Assembly: GCF_026247885.1 (NCBI RefSeq)
Contig: NZ_CP110921.1
Location: forward strand, 1,607,001-1,671,000
Direction: 5' to 3'
Source: Methylococcus mesophilus
GTDB taxonomy: Bacteria; Pseudomonadota; Gammaproteobacteria; Methylococcales; Methylococcaceae
Length of the DNA: 64,000 nt
Under the pieces are notes generated by a model. The model was not told where the DNA came from and searched no databases. It was given only the letters and a program-made list of their open reading frames with translations. Shown one piece after another: positions 11,301 to 18,682 of this stretch. A program made the position numbers and the translations under genes. Each line of letters starts with the position of its first letter. The stretch's first letter is position 1.

Positions 11301-12012
11301 AAGCCTCCCGCCATAGCGCCTGCGCCTCGCGGAAAGCTTCCGACAACGCCAGTTCGTCCCGCTCGCCCGGTGCCTCCACCGGCTCGGGCCACAGCTGCGG
11401 CGACAACGGCTTGGCCAGCGCGCGCTTAAGCAGGCCGGCATAGTACGTGGGCTCGTCGCCCGATTCGACCAGATGGGCGATCATGAGGCGGCTCAGGCTG
11501 CCGGCCGCCACGCGCCGGCGCCAGAAATCGTTGGCGACCTCCTGTACCAGCGTCTCGTCACCCTGAACGAGTTCCAGCGTGAACGGAAGCCCGGCAGCGA
11601 ACGGCGTCCCGGCCAGGGCGCGCTGGCAGAAGCCGTGGATGGTGAAGATCGAGGCCTCGTCGAAACCCAGCAGCGCCCGGTCCAGCCGCTTCCGCATCTC
11701 GCCCCGCTCCAACCGTCCTTCGAGGGTCGATACCAGAGCGGGAACGAAGGGATCGCCCGCAGCGCCGCCCGCCCCGTTCAGGAACCCCAGGGTCTCGACG
11801 ATCCGGCCGCGGATGCGCTCGCGCAACTCGGCCGTCGCCGCATTGGTGAAGGTGACGACCAGGATGTCCCGCACCTCCCGTTCCTGCTCCAGCAGCAGCC
11901 GCAGGTACAGGCCGCAGATGTTCCAGGTCTTGCCGGTGCCGGCAGAGGCTTCGATCAGGTTGACGCCAGCCAGCGGACAGCCGAAGACGTCGAGGGGATG
12001 TGCCGGGGTCAT
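8392..12012 (-). CDS. recB: RecBCD exonuclease V subunit RecB (3'-5' helicase/nuclease)
   Basis: 1206 residues, the normal size. Walker A ASAGTGKTWN at 22-31, helicase motif II LIDEFQDTDPLQF, and a UvrD-type motif with IHKSKGLEYPVVF. The C-terminal nuclease domain shows GAIDLVFRHGGKYYLLDWKS, the D...DWK metal-binding signature. It overlaps recC by 4 nt upstream and recD by 4 nt downstream. RecB loads RecA after Chi recognition in the family model; nothing here departs from that. Confidence 0.97.
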   Translation of the reverse strand: MTPAHPLDVFGCPLAGVNLIEASAGTGKTWNICGLYLRLLLEQEREVRDILVVTFTNAATAELRERIRGRIVETLGFLNGAGGAAGDPFVPALVSTLEGRLERGEMRKRLDRALLGFDEASIFTIHGFCQRALAGTPFAAGLPFTLELVQGDETLVQEVANDFWRRRVAAGSLSRLMIAHLVESGDEPTYYAGLLKRALAKPLSPQLWPEPVEAPGERDELALSEAFREAQALWREASAGIVRLLEAALADLNGVSFKPASIEQARVAWEAWFATRDPQAPVEDKVRLYRATALEKGTKKGKTTPVHPFFDAAESLLALKEGIQQRLAAARLGLIRELVEQGGQALREEKRRRRVIGFDDMLWNVHEALTSGRYPWLAAALRSRYPAALIDEFQDTDPLQFAIFRALYMTEGAEAGPVFLVGDPKQAIYSFRNADLHTYLGARRETDREYTLAENQRSLAGVIDACNGLFGANPRAFMLDGLDYHPVRLGAKPRKPFADASERRAPFQVWLLPKDEAGSPVLRAEAMRVCTDTTAAEIARLIREGRTGRIGVGERGLRASDIAVLVRSHAQGRRIRQALGALGVGSVELSQASVFHAAEAEEIERILLAVLEPNRDRLLRGALATEIMGFDGPAIAAHSADESRLLDTVLRFGEYRELWRERGFGPMFRRFLHDEGVARRALARPDGERRLTNLLHLGELLHQAQANLTSPDALLRWLQGRRRDTAAAPDAAQLRLESDQNLVQIVTIHKSKGLEYPVVFCPYLWDRFRNSRGGQEGIEYHDEAGRPVLDYRPEAKGDAGIKGLRRLEDDAETLRLVYVALTRAVYRCYLFAGIYGAKNGNSVSYGESARSMLNWLACGKDYTPGQWQDSKTGIEPAQVEAAWRGLADSVGADFGVGPMPAIPRTAASEPTADPDRLAAQTPPPWVPIGWSMGSFTSLSRAMDAGAEGRDHDAFSAPVGAGQPSATLPESDILRFPRGASAGICIHHLFERADFTDPAGWDTAVERALAMQPQGGAPFLPAMLKNMLADVLSADLGDGLRLSGIGRGQRLSELSFHMPAEGLDPARLAAVLGGHGYSIGALDFRTLSGYLQGAIDLVFRHGGKYYLLDWKSNHLGYAREDYGAAALAEAMTAERYHLQYLLYTAALNRYLARRLPDYDYATHFGGVYYLFVRGVRPAWNGAGVYFHRPAEPCIAALDALIGGRLEA

Positions 12013-15000
12013 GGTATGCGCGGGTCGTCCAAGTGGCCCAATAGCGGACAGAATACGGTTTCGGCAGCGAGAAAGAACCCATCGTCCACGGGATCGGCGA
12101 CACCCCGCAACGCCAGCCGGTAGGCGGGGTCCTCGGATTCGCCATGGCTGAAACCGGAGGATTCCCAGCGCTTGCGCGCCTCGCGCTCCGCGGCCTCCGG
12201 TTCTCCCTGCCGCAGCTTCATGGCGCAGGCCCAGGCGCTCTTGGGGAAGAAATGCAGCGGCTGCCGGAGCCCCAGGCGATAGAGGTCGACCAGCTCCTGC
12301 AATCGTTCGCGCGCGTCTGCGACCGGCTTGAGCCGGAATTCGCCGTCCCGCGAAACCCAGGTCGTGGCCGGCTCCACGCCTCGGGTAGCCATAGCATTCA
12401 GGAACAGGTGGTCGAGCCAGCCGGAAAGATAATCCGCCGGCCGGGTGTCGTCGTAGCGCCAGCGCACCAGCCCGGCCGCGCGGATATTGCCCAGCACGCC
12501 GCTCAAGGTCCAGGCTTCGCCCTCGACCCGGAATTCGAACGTACCCGGCAGCGGATCGAGCGGGTCTTCCCGCGTGTACCCGGCGATCCTGCCGGCGTAG
12601 TCCCGAATCCGCGCCAGCTCGCCCTTGAGCAGCAGTTCGCCGAAATGGCCGTGGGGGTATTCGTTGCCGGCCTGCGCGGCCGCCTCGATCACCTCCTCCG
12701 AAGCACCCGACAGGATCAGCGGCAGCAATCTCGCCGCCACCTCGCCGCGATCGAAATATCCCGGCAGGAACGGCTCATCGTCGGCCAACTCCTCCTCGCC
12801 CTCGGCCAGGGTAAGCCCTAGGCGCTGCTCCAACAGATAGCGGCAGGGGTTGCGGAAGAAGCGCTTCAAGCCGTCCAGCGTCAGCTCGCGCCATTCCGGC
12901 TCCGGTGCGGCCAGCGGTGCGGGGAAGAAGGGGGAGGGTTCAGGGTCCAGATCGTTCTGTTCCTCCTCGGCGTTTGGACCCGCTGGACCGTGAACCGTCA
13001 GTTCCCTCTCCCTCTGGGAGAGGGTTAGGGTGAGGGAATTTTTTTCAGGTTCTTGCAATTGGGCGCCATAAGCCCTCACCCCCCGCCCCTCTCCCAGAGG
13101 GAGAGGGGAACGAGCAGCCTGCAAAGCCTCGCAATATTCCGCATTGAAGCTGGCCAGACGCGGATCCTTGGGCAGCCCGGCGTCGAAATACACCGGCGAG
13201 AACGCCTGCAGCGGATGTTCGACCACCAGCCGGCGGCGGGCCTCGTCCCGGCTTTCGCCCTCCGCGGCGACCAGCGGCAGCACGTAGTCCAGCAACTCCG
13301 ACAGCAGCGTCGAGGGCGGCAGGTGACTGTTGTCGCGCACGCTGCGGCCGGTATAGCTCAGGTAGAGCCGCTCCCGTGCCGCCAGGAGCAGGTCGAGGAA
13401 CACGTTGCGCTCGTCGTGCCGGCGCTGGCGGTCGCCGCCGCGCGGGGCCTGGGCGATCAGATCGAATTCGGCCGGCCGGTCCGGGCTGGGGAACACGCCG
13501 TCGTTCAAGCCGATGATGCAGACCACGCGGTACGGCAGGTTGCGCAGGCTGGTCATGGCGGTGAAGGTGACTCGCCCGGAGGGCATGCCGCCCCGGGCCG
13601 GGTCGTCCAGCAACGACTCCAGCGCCGCCCGCGCCACTTCCGGCTCGATCGGCCCGGCCACGCCGGCCTCCGCCCAGTGCCGGGCCAGGGTGGCGATGGC
13701 CTCGCGGACCTCCTGCAGCGCGGTGATGCCCTCCGCCGTCTCGGCCAGAAAATCGCCCACCAGGGCATTCAGCCGCTCGACCCACCGGTCGGGCGCCACC
13801 GGCACACTCCAGGCGCGGTGCCAGTGATCCAGCGTGTCCACGAAATGGGCGAATCCGCCCAGGGCCAGCGCCTCCGACCCTTCCGCATCTGCGGCCGGCA
13901 AGCGCCCGTCGAACGGCACGGGGGTCTCCCCCATCGCATAGCCCAGAAACAGCCGGTCCAGGCCGTCGCGGAAACTGTGCTGCTCGATCTCCGGCAGCCC
14001 CGCTGCCTTCCGGTGCGCTCCGTCCAGCCCCCAGCGTATGCCCGCCGCCTGGAACCAGTCGTGGATGCGCTCCAGATCGTCCTGGCTCAGGCCGAAGCGC
14101 GCATGCACCAAGGGACGCTGCAGGAATTCGTACACCGCACTGGCCTTGCAGCGGGAGGCGAACAGATCGAGCAGGGCCAGCAGCGCAGCCGCCGCCGGAT
14201 TCTCCACCGCGCTGCGCTGACCGGTGATCGTGTAGGGAATACGCCGCGCCGGCGGCACCGTGCCGAACACCGCGTCGATGAGGGGCGCCGCCTCTTCGAG
14301 CCGCGGCGTGACCACCAGGACCTCCGAGACTTTCAGCGCATCGGGCTGGGCCAGCATCGCCAGCAACTGATCGTGCAGCACCTCCAGCTCCCGCGCCAGC
14401 GAATGGCAGACATGCACCTCGATGCTGCGGTCCCCCGCCAAACGCGAGCCGCAGCCCGGCTCGGGATCGCGCAGATCGAGGATGGCCGCCTGCACCGTCG
14501 CCAGCAGGCTATTCCCGGCAGGGGACTCGAATGCGGCATCGTCGATCACCGCACCCTCCGCCCGGTCGAACAGCAGGTCGATATGCGCCTGGGTCTGCTG
14601 CCCCCAGGTCGCCAGCAGGCGGTTGCCGGTCTCGCGGTATAGCGCATCGCCCCGCGCTTCCAGATAGCTCAACCGCTTGCGATCGACGATCTCGAACCAG
14701 TACTCCCGGCACGGATTCAGCACGTACAAATGCAGTTCGGTCCAGCGCGCCAACTTGCCAAGGATGTCCAGATACAGCGGCGGAATGGTCGGAAGACAGA
14801 ACAGGCGGGCCCGCTCCGGCAGCCCGGCCCGCCGCGTCGCTTCCGGGCCCATCGCCTCCACCGCCCGGAAGAACGCCACCGATGGATGCTCCCGCCGAGC
14901 GCCCAGTTCATCCATCAGCGCCCGCCACAGCGCCGCCTGCCAAGCCTCGTCTTCCCGGCTCTCGGCCAGCCCGTCGGCCGGCCTCCCTTCCAGCCACGCC

Positions 15001-15437
15001 GCCAGCCAGTCGGGCCGGTAGGTGATGTACTGCTCCAGCAAACGCGCCACCCGCTGCGCCAGGTCGAACCGCATCGCCGCATCGGCCCGGTTCAGGTAAG
15101 CCGCCAAGCGCGGATGCGCCGCAACCAGGGACTCGTCACCCAGTGCCCAGAACACCCGCCAGGCCAACGTCGCCGGCTCGAAAGGCGAGGCCTCCCGCAC
15201 CTCGATCACGTGGCCGATCTGCGCCCACAGCCATTGCGCCAGATAGCTGAATTCGACGTTCGCGCACACCCCGAAGCGATCCGCGCAGTCCAGCTCCAGC
15301 CGCCGCCGGATGCCGACGCTGGGCACGATGAGCTGCTCCGCCACGAATGGATCCGGCGCGGATTGCGCCAGATCGTCGAACAGGCGCTCCGCCAGGGATT
15401 CGAAGCGATTGGAGAAAACGATGTTGAGGGGGGCCAT
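12009..15437 (-). CDS. recC: RecBCD exonuclease V subunit RecC, with a repeat-derived insert
   Basis: Chi-recognition and scaffold subunit. The start at ATG 15437 (MAPLNIVFSNRFESLAERL) gives 1142 residues; an upstream TTG at 15467 is also possible. Conserved blocks are present from the N-terminal SNRFESL to FRNPCRYLLEQRL near the C-terminal nuclease-like domain. Between about residues 776 and 812 the frame runs through a palindromic intergenic-type repeat (13002-13110), adding RSPLPLGEGRGVRAYGAQ and SLTLTLSQRERE without breaking the gene. The insert sits just before the C-terminal domain, in an acidic Pro/Glu-rich linker, and is probably tolerated. Confidence 0.94.
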   Translation of the reverse strand: MAPLNIVFSNRFESLAERLFDDLAQSAPDPFVAEQLIVPSVGIRRRLELDCADRFGVCANVEFSYLAQWLWAQIGHVIEVREASPFEPATLAWRVFWALGDESLVAAHPRLAAYLNRADAAMRFDLAQRVARLLEQYITYRPDWLAAWLEGRPADGLAESREDEAWQAALWRALMDELGARREHPSVAFFRAVEAMGPEATRRAGLPERARLFCLPTIPPLYLDILGKLARWTELHLYVLNPCREYWFEIVDRKRLSYLEARGDALYRETGNRLLATWGQQTQAHIDLLFDRAEGAVIDDAAFESPAGNSLLATVQAAILDLRDPEPGCGSRLAGDRSIEVHVCHSLARELEVLHDQLLAMLAQPDALKVSEVLVVTPRLEEAAPLIDAVFGTVPPARRIPYTITGQRSAVENPAAAALLALLDLFASRCKASAVYEFLQRPLVHARFGLSQDDLERIHDWFQAAGIRWGLDGAHRKAAGLPEIEQHSFRDGLDRLFLGYAMGETPVPFDGRLPAADAEGSEALALGGFAHFVDTLDHWHRAWSVPVAPDRWVERLNALVGDFLAETAEGITALQEVREAIATLARHWAEAGVAGPIEPEVARAALESLLDDPARGGMPSGRVTFTAMTSLRNLPYRVVCIIGLNDGVFPSPDRPAEFDLIAQAPRGGDRQRRHDERNVFLDLLLAARERLYLSYTGRSVRDNSHLPPSTLLSELLDYVLPLVAAEGESRDEARRRLVVEHPLQAFSPVYFDAGLPKDPRLASFNAEYCEALQAARSPLPLGEGRGVRAYGAQLQEPEKNSLTLTLSQRERELTVHGPAGPNAEEEQNDLDPEPSPFFPAPLAAPEPEWRELTLDGLKRFFRNPCRYLLEQRLGLTLAEGEEELADDEPFLPGYFDRGEVAARLLPLILSGASEEVIEAAAQAGNEYPHGHFGELLLKGELARIRDYAGRIAGYTREDPLDPLPGTFEFRVEGEAWTLSGVLGNIRAAGLVRWRYDDTRPADYLSGWLDHLFLNAMATRGVEPATTWVSRDGEFRLKPVADARERLQELVDLYRLGLRQPLHFFPKSAWACAMKLRQGEPEAAEREARKRWESSGFSHGESEDPAYRLALRGVADPVDDGFFLAAETVFCPLLGHLDDPRIP
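13002..13110. repeat. REP-like inverted repeat inserted in recC
   Basis: Left arm 13002-13036 (TTCCCTCTCCCTCTGGGAGA... ending GGTGAGGG) and right arm 13073-13110 (CCCTCACC... ending GGGAGAGGGGA) are near-perfect inverted copies around a 36-bp AT-richer centre. Each arm also holds the small palindrome CCTCTCCC/GGGAGAGG. Repeats of this look are usually intergenic; this one is read in frame by recC. Confidence 0.85.
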
Positions 15438-15490
15438 GATTACGGGAAAGGGATATTGGGTATTCAACGAAGCGCCGGCAACTCATTAAT

Positions 15491-15541
15491 CGTTCCCACG
15501 CTCCAGCGTGGGAACGCAGCCAAGGACGCTCCAGCGTCCCG
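15491..15541. repeat. REP doublet, left flank of the transposase
   Basis: Two palindromes in tandem: CGTTCCCACGCTCCAGCGTG continuing GGAACG, then GGACGCTCCAGCGTCCC. The same pair recurs in inverted order and orientation at 16099-16153 on the other side of the RAYT gene, so the two doublets bracket it. Confidence 0.85.
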
Positions 15542-15547
15542 TTTCCT

Positions 15548-16081
15548 TCAGCACCACCGGTCGATCTCAATCATTCCTGCCTGTCCGCCATAATTCCGCG
15601 CGCTCGAATACCGCCAATGTTCGGGCAAGTCGACATATCCGCGCTTCACCGGGTTTTGGTGGATATAGTCCAGCTTCTCCCGCATCACAGTGTCGCTGAA
15701 AACCATTTCGGCATGGGAGCCTTCTTGCCAGAATTGGTATTCCCGATCCTTCTTATGCGCCCGGTTGGCAAATCGCAGTCGGGCCAACAGGCGCTCCGCA
15801 TTGTGCGCCTCCAGCAGTTCGATGAGCCGGGCGGCTGTGTACGATTTGAAGCTGCTCAAGCATTTATCCAACCACGGGGCCTGGCCGACGAAGTGCAGGT
15901 GGTTCTCCAATATCACATAGCCGAAGAGCCGCAAACCGTCGTTCGCGCGTTGATGGGACCAGCTATCGAGGAGTATCTGGACCGAATCCGGCCGGGTGAA
16001 GACGGAAAGCGACTCGACAACCGTGCAGGTCAGAAAATGGGGTTTGTCGGGCTCCAGAATCACATAGCGGCTTCTGCCCAT
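15548..16081 (-). CDS. REP-associated tyrosine transposase (RAYT, Y1/HUH type)
   Basis: 177 residues. The HUH metal-binding motif appears as ENHLHFV (about residue 59) and the catalytic-tyrosine helix as LDYIHQNPVKRGYV (about 137-150), both typical of the IS200/IS605-like RAYT family. Family members nick single-stranded REP hairpins. A GGAGA ribosome site stands 7 nt before ATG 16081. REP doublets lie immediately on both sides in inverted orientation, giving a complete transposase-plus-palindrome unit. The gene looks intact. It sits between recC and vapBC and is unrelated to either. Confidence 0.9.
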   Translation of the reverse strand: MGRSRYVILEPDKPHFLTCTVVESLSVFTRPDSVQILLDSWSHQRANDGLRLFGYVILENHLHFVGQAPWLDKCLSSFKSYTAARLIELLEAHNAERLLARLRFANRAHKKDREYQFWQEGSHAEMVFSDTVMREKLDYIHQNPVKRGYVDLPEHWRYSSARNYGGQAGMIEIDRWC

Positions 16082-16098
16082 GCGGTTTCTCCTTCAGG

Positions 16099-16153
16099 TC
16101 GGGACGCTGGAGCGTCCCCTGGTGGCGTTCCCAGGCTGGTACGTGGGAACGAT
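16099..16153. repeat. REP doublet, right flank of the transposase
   Basis: CGGGACGCTGGAGCGTCC followed by GCGTTCCCAGGCTGGTACGT ending GGGAACG. This is the inverted counterpart of the left doublet with a few differences in the second palindrome. Confidence 0.82.
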
Positions 16154-16265
16154 CATAATGAGCTGGAGCATGACCCATTGGCGGAGGATGGCATCCTTGG
16201 GTTCGTTGCGATTGGAGTTTTATGGGGGGAGCGTATCCTGGAAATCGGTCATTCGCTGTCCTGCC

Positions 16266-16694
16266 TCAGGAAGGTAACCGGAAATCGGCCAGCCAGACGA
16301 TCCGCCCCAAACCGCATGCCTTGTCGTAATAACGCCGGTCGGCGGTAACCAGCATGGCGCCAGGGGTGCTCAGGGCGACGGCGTGATAAAGCGTGTCGAA
16401 CAGGTGATGCCGGCAGCGGATGGAAAGATCGATGGCGGTCGCATAGGTATCCAAGGTATCCGCGAAGGCGCATTCGATGCGCAGGAGATCGGCGATGTCG
16501 TCCGGGGCTTGTTCCGGCTTTTCTCGCGCGAGGACGGCAGCCACTTCCGAGATGAAGTGGGGTGGCTGGAGCAATTGAATCCGATCCTCGACCACGCCGG
16601 CCAAGATCGCCAATGCCAGGTCGCTGTCGGGCTCGTCGTCGCGGGTCCGAAAAAACCATTTGAGCGCGACGCTGGCATCGACCACCAGGATCAT
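16266..16694 (-). CDS. vapC: VapC-type PIN-domain ribonuclease toxin
   Basis: 142 residues with the PIN-domain acidic set: D6 in ILVVDASVALKWF, the central ECAFADTLDTYATAIDLS region, D in LFDTLYHAVAL and D in LVTADRRYYDKA. VapC toxins cut RNA (often tRNA or rRNA) unless bound by the antitoxin. The ATG overlaps the antitoxin stop (ATGA at 16694-16691), the usual coupled arrangement. Target unknown. Confidence 0.9.
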   Translation of the reverse strand: MILVVDASVALKWFFRTRDDEPDSDLALAILAGVVEDRIQLLQPPHFISEVAAVLAREKPEQAPDDIADLLRIECAFADTLDTYATAIDLSIRCRHHLFDTLYHAVALSTPGAMLVTADRRYYDKACGLGRIVWLADFRLPS

Positions 16695-16924
16695 TGACGG
16701 CCTTCTTCCCGTGCGGCGCGCAGTTCTTCATCCGTAACGGCCGGGGCATGCCTGCGCCGCTCCAAAATCCGGTCGATCGCGTCGGCGCTGCGCTGCTTGC
16801 GCGCCGCGCGCTCCACCGCTTCGCGCATCAGCTCGGCGATGATGGCGCTCTTGTTTTGATTCTTGAAGGCTTCGTTGAAGGCGTTCTTGACGTCTTCCGG
16901 GACACTGAAATTGACGGTGGCCAT
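16691..16924 (-). CDS. vapB: VapB-type antitoxin (ribbon-helix-helix)
   Basis: 77 residues. The start MATVNFSVPEDVKNAFNEAF is a ribbon-helix-helix DNA-binding N-terminus and the charged C-terminal half (ERRRHAPAVTDEELRAAREE) would wrap the toxin. It lies upstream of and overlaps vapC. A perfect 9-bp-arm palindrome 13 bp before the start is the likely autoregulatory operator. Confidence 0.87.
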   Translation of the reverse strand: MATVNFSVPEDVKNAFNEAFKNQNKSAIIAELMREAVERAARKQRSADAIDRILERRRHAPAVTDEELRAAREEGRQ

Positions 16925-16936
16925 GGATGGCCTCGC

Positions 16937-16955
16937 TTGTTGAAAATTTCAACAA
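16937..16955. promoter_or_regulatory. Palindromic operator of vapBC
   Basis: TTGTTGAAA-A-TTTCAACAA is a perfect 9-bp inverted repeat around one base, 13 bp upstream of the antitoxin start. RHH antitoxins bind such palindromes; assignment to VapB is by position. Confidence 0.7.
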
Positions 16956-16980
16956 AGTATCGGCCAGGGCTGGGAGAAGA

Positions 16981-17919
16981 TCAATCGCGTGTCAGCCGCT
17001 CCAGCAGGCTTTCGACCCGGTCCCGCCCGCGCAACTCGTTTTTCCAGTCCGCCGGAATGCCCGCAATCCCGAACCGGATGCCGGCCAGGCCGCCGGCGAC
17101 GCAGGCAGTGGTATCGGTGTCGTTGCCGAAACCGACGGCGGCACGGATGACGGCGTCGTAGCTGGACGACTCCAGCGCCCGCAGTGCGCTCCAGAAGGTG
17201 TCGACGACGTAGCCGGTGCCGGCGGGATGCGCTCGTTGCGGCGCAGTCATGAGCACGTCGAGTTCAGTCCGCTCGTCGTCATCGAGGAATTCACCAGCCC
17301 CACGGGCGACGGCGTCGACCTCGGCGGTTTCGCCTCGCAACAGCCGCCGCGCCAGCAGGCAATACAGTGCGCAGGCCACGCCGCTGCGGGGATGGCCATG
17401 GGTGGGCCTGCCCTGCTCGATCGCCAGCCGGACCAACTCCGCATCATCGCCCCCGTGCCAGAGCGCCAGCGGCAACACCCGCATCAAGGCCCCGTTGCCG
17501 TTGGCATGTTCGTGTGCGTCGCCGGCCCGGGCCGCGGGTATTCCGGCGCGCATCCGGCTGAATGCGCGGGCGGTCTGAATGCCGATGTCGAACACCTGCC
17601 CGTCGGGAGTGTAGGCCCCCTCGTCGCACCAAGCCAGGAGGCGGGCGCCGAAGTCGTCCAGATCGAGCCGGCCGCATTCGAGCAGCGAGTCGAGCAGGGC
17701 CAGCGCCTGGGCCCCATCGTCGGTCCAGGTGCCGGCGGGAACGAAGGAATAGGTGGCGGGATAGCCGGACGGCGGCCGCATGGCGATGGCTTCGGGCGGC
17801 GGCAGTTCCACGGCCGATTTGAATTCGTAGCAGCGGCCGACGGCATCGCCGACCAGCAGGCCGTACAGCCCGCCGGCGATGGCATCCGGGCGTGGCTGTG
17901 CGCTGGGTTCGATGGACAT
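16981..17919 (-). CDS. ADP-ribosylglycohydrolase family protein
   Basis: 312 residues from ATG 17919 (MSIEPSAQPRPDAIAGGLYG). The family removes ADP-ribose from proteins, such as DraG on nitrogenase reductase, using two Mg ions. Metal-site motifs are visible: GLLVGDAVGRCYEF near residue 20, GTWTDDGAQALALLDSLLE near 60-80, and GFGNDTDTTACVAGGLAG near 255-275. The order and spacing match the family. It is transcribed toward vapBC but the gap suggests no coupling. No DraT or nitrogenase gene is nearby, so the substrate is unknown. Confidence 0.88.
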   Translation of the reverse strand: MSIEPSAQPRPDAIAGGLYGLLVGDAVGRCYEFKSAVELPPPEAIAMRPPSGYPATYSFVPAGTWTDDGAQALALLDSLLECGRLDLDDFGARLLAWCDEGAYTPDGQVFDIGIQTARAFSRMRAGIPAARAGDAHEHANGNGALMRVLPLALWHGGDDAELVRLAIEQGRPTHGHPRSGVACALYCLLARRLLRGETAEVDAVARGAGEFLDDDERTELDVLMTAPQRAHPAGTGYVVDTFWSALRALESSSYDAVIRAAVGFGNDTDTTACVAGGLAGIRFGIAGIPADWKNELRGRDRVESLLERLTRD

Positions 17920-18050
17920 TCTGGACGTTCTCCCGGACCCGGAATCCGGGTACGGGAAGAAGGATACCGCAGGACGGCGACAGCTTTGGTCGCAGGTGAG
18001 CACTCGGCGGAGGACGCGCCCGAAGCCGCGTCCTCCGTAATCCCGGACCG

Positions 18051-18680
18051 CTATTTCAGTTTGGCATAGTAAGCGGCCAGTTGACGGATCTCGGCATCGC
18101 TGAGTTTTCCGGCGATCAGCCGCATGCGGCTGTAGATGTCGTTGGCACGCTGGCCGCTCTTGTAGGCCAGCAGGGTCGCTTCGAGATAGGCCGCGCTCTG
18201 GCCGGCGAGACGGGGGGTGTCGACCTTTTCGCCCTGCCCCTCCCCGCCGTGGCAACTGGAGCAGGCCGGCTCCATGCGCCGGCCTTCGCCGCGTTGGGCG
18301 ATGCCGGTGGCATCCGCCGCTCCGCCGGCACCGAGCATCGGCGCCTGTTTGCCGTACCAGGCGGCCAGGTCGGCCATGTCCTGGTCGCTCAAGGCCGATG
18401 CCATGGAGTTCATGATCGTGGCCGGGTCCTGTCGGTTTCCGTTCTTGTAGTCCTGCAGCTGGCGGTAAAAGTAGGTCGGCAACTGGCCGTTCAGGTTGGG
18501 ATTGGTACCGGTGCCGTTGTGGCAACCGGCGCAAGGGGCGGACAGCGCCTTGCCGCGGTCGGCGTCGCCCTTCTTGACGAAGTCGAGCGCCGCCGGAGTC
18601 CAGGCCACCTTGCTGGAAGGCTCGGCTTCGGCGCCGGCCGCCAGCGTCATCCCGATCGTCGCGAGTAGAATGGCTTTCAT
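18051..18680 (-). CDS. Diheme c-type cytochrome (c4-like)
   Basis: 209 residues from ATG 18680. Signal peptide MKAILLATIGMTLAAGAEAE, then two class I cytochrome domains with heme sites CAGCH (about residue 53) and CSSCH (about 146); candidate methionine ligands follow in each half (IMNSMAS, YSRMRL). It is the last gene of the ba3-type oxidase operon, 2 bp from the subunit I stop, and is a plausible periplasmic electron donor to the oxidase CuA centre. Confidence 0.88.
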   Translation of the reverse strand: MKAILLATIGMTLAAGAEAEPSSKVAWTPAALDFVKKGDADRGKALSAPCAGCHNGTGTNPNLNGQLPTYFYRQLQDYKNGNRQDPATIMNSMASALSDQDMADLAAWYGKQAPMLGAGGAADATGIAQRGEGRRMEPACSSCHGGEGQGEKVDTPRLAGQSAAYLEATLLAYKSGQRANDIYSRMRLIAGKLSDAEIRQLAAYYAKLK

Positions 18681-18682
18681 CT

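Noticed and set aside
17920..18534. Upstream extension of the ADP-ribosylglycohydrolase
   Set aside because: It reads antiprotein-like sequence across the cytochrome gene; the family N-terminus begins at 17919.
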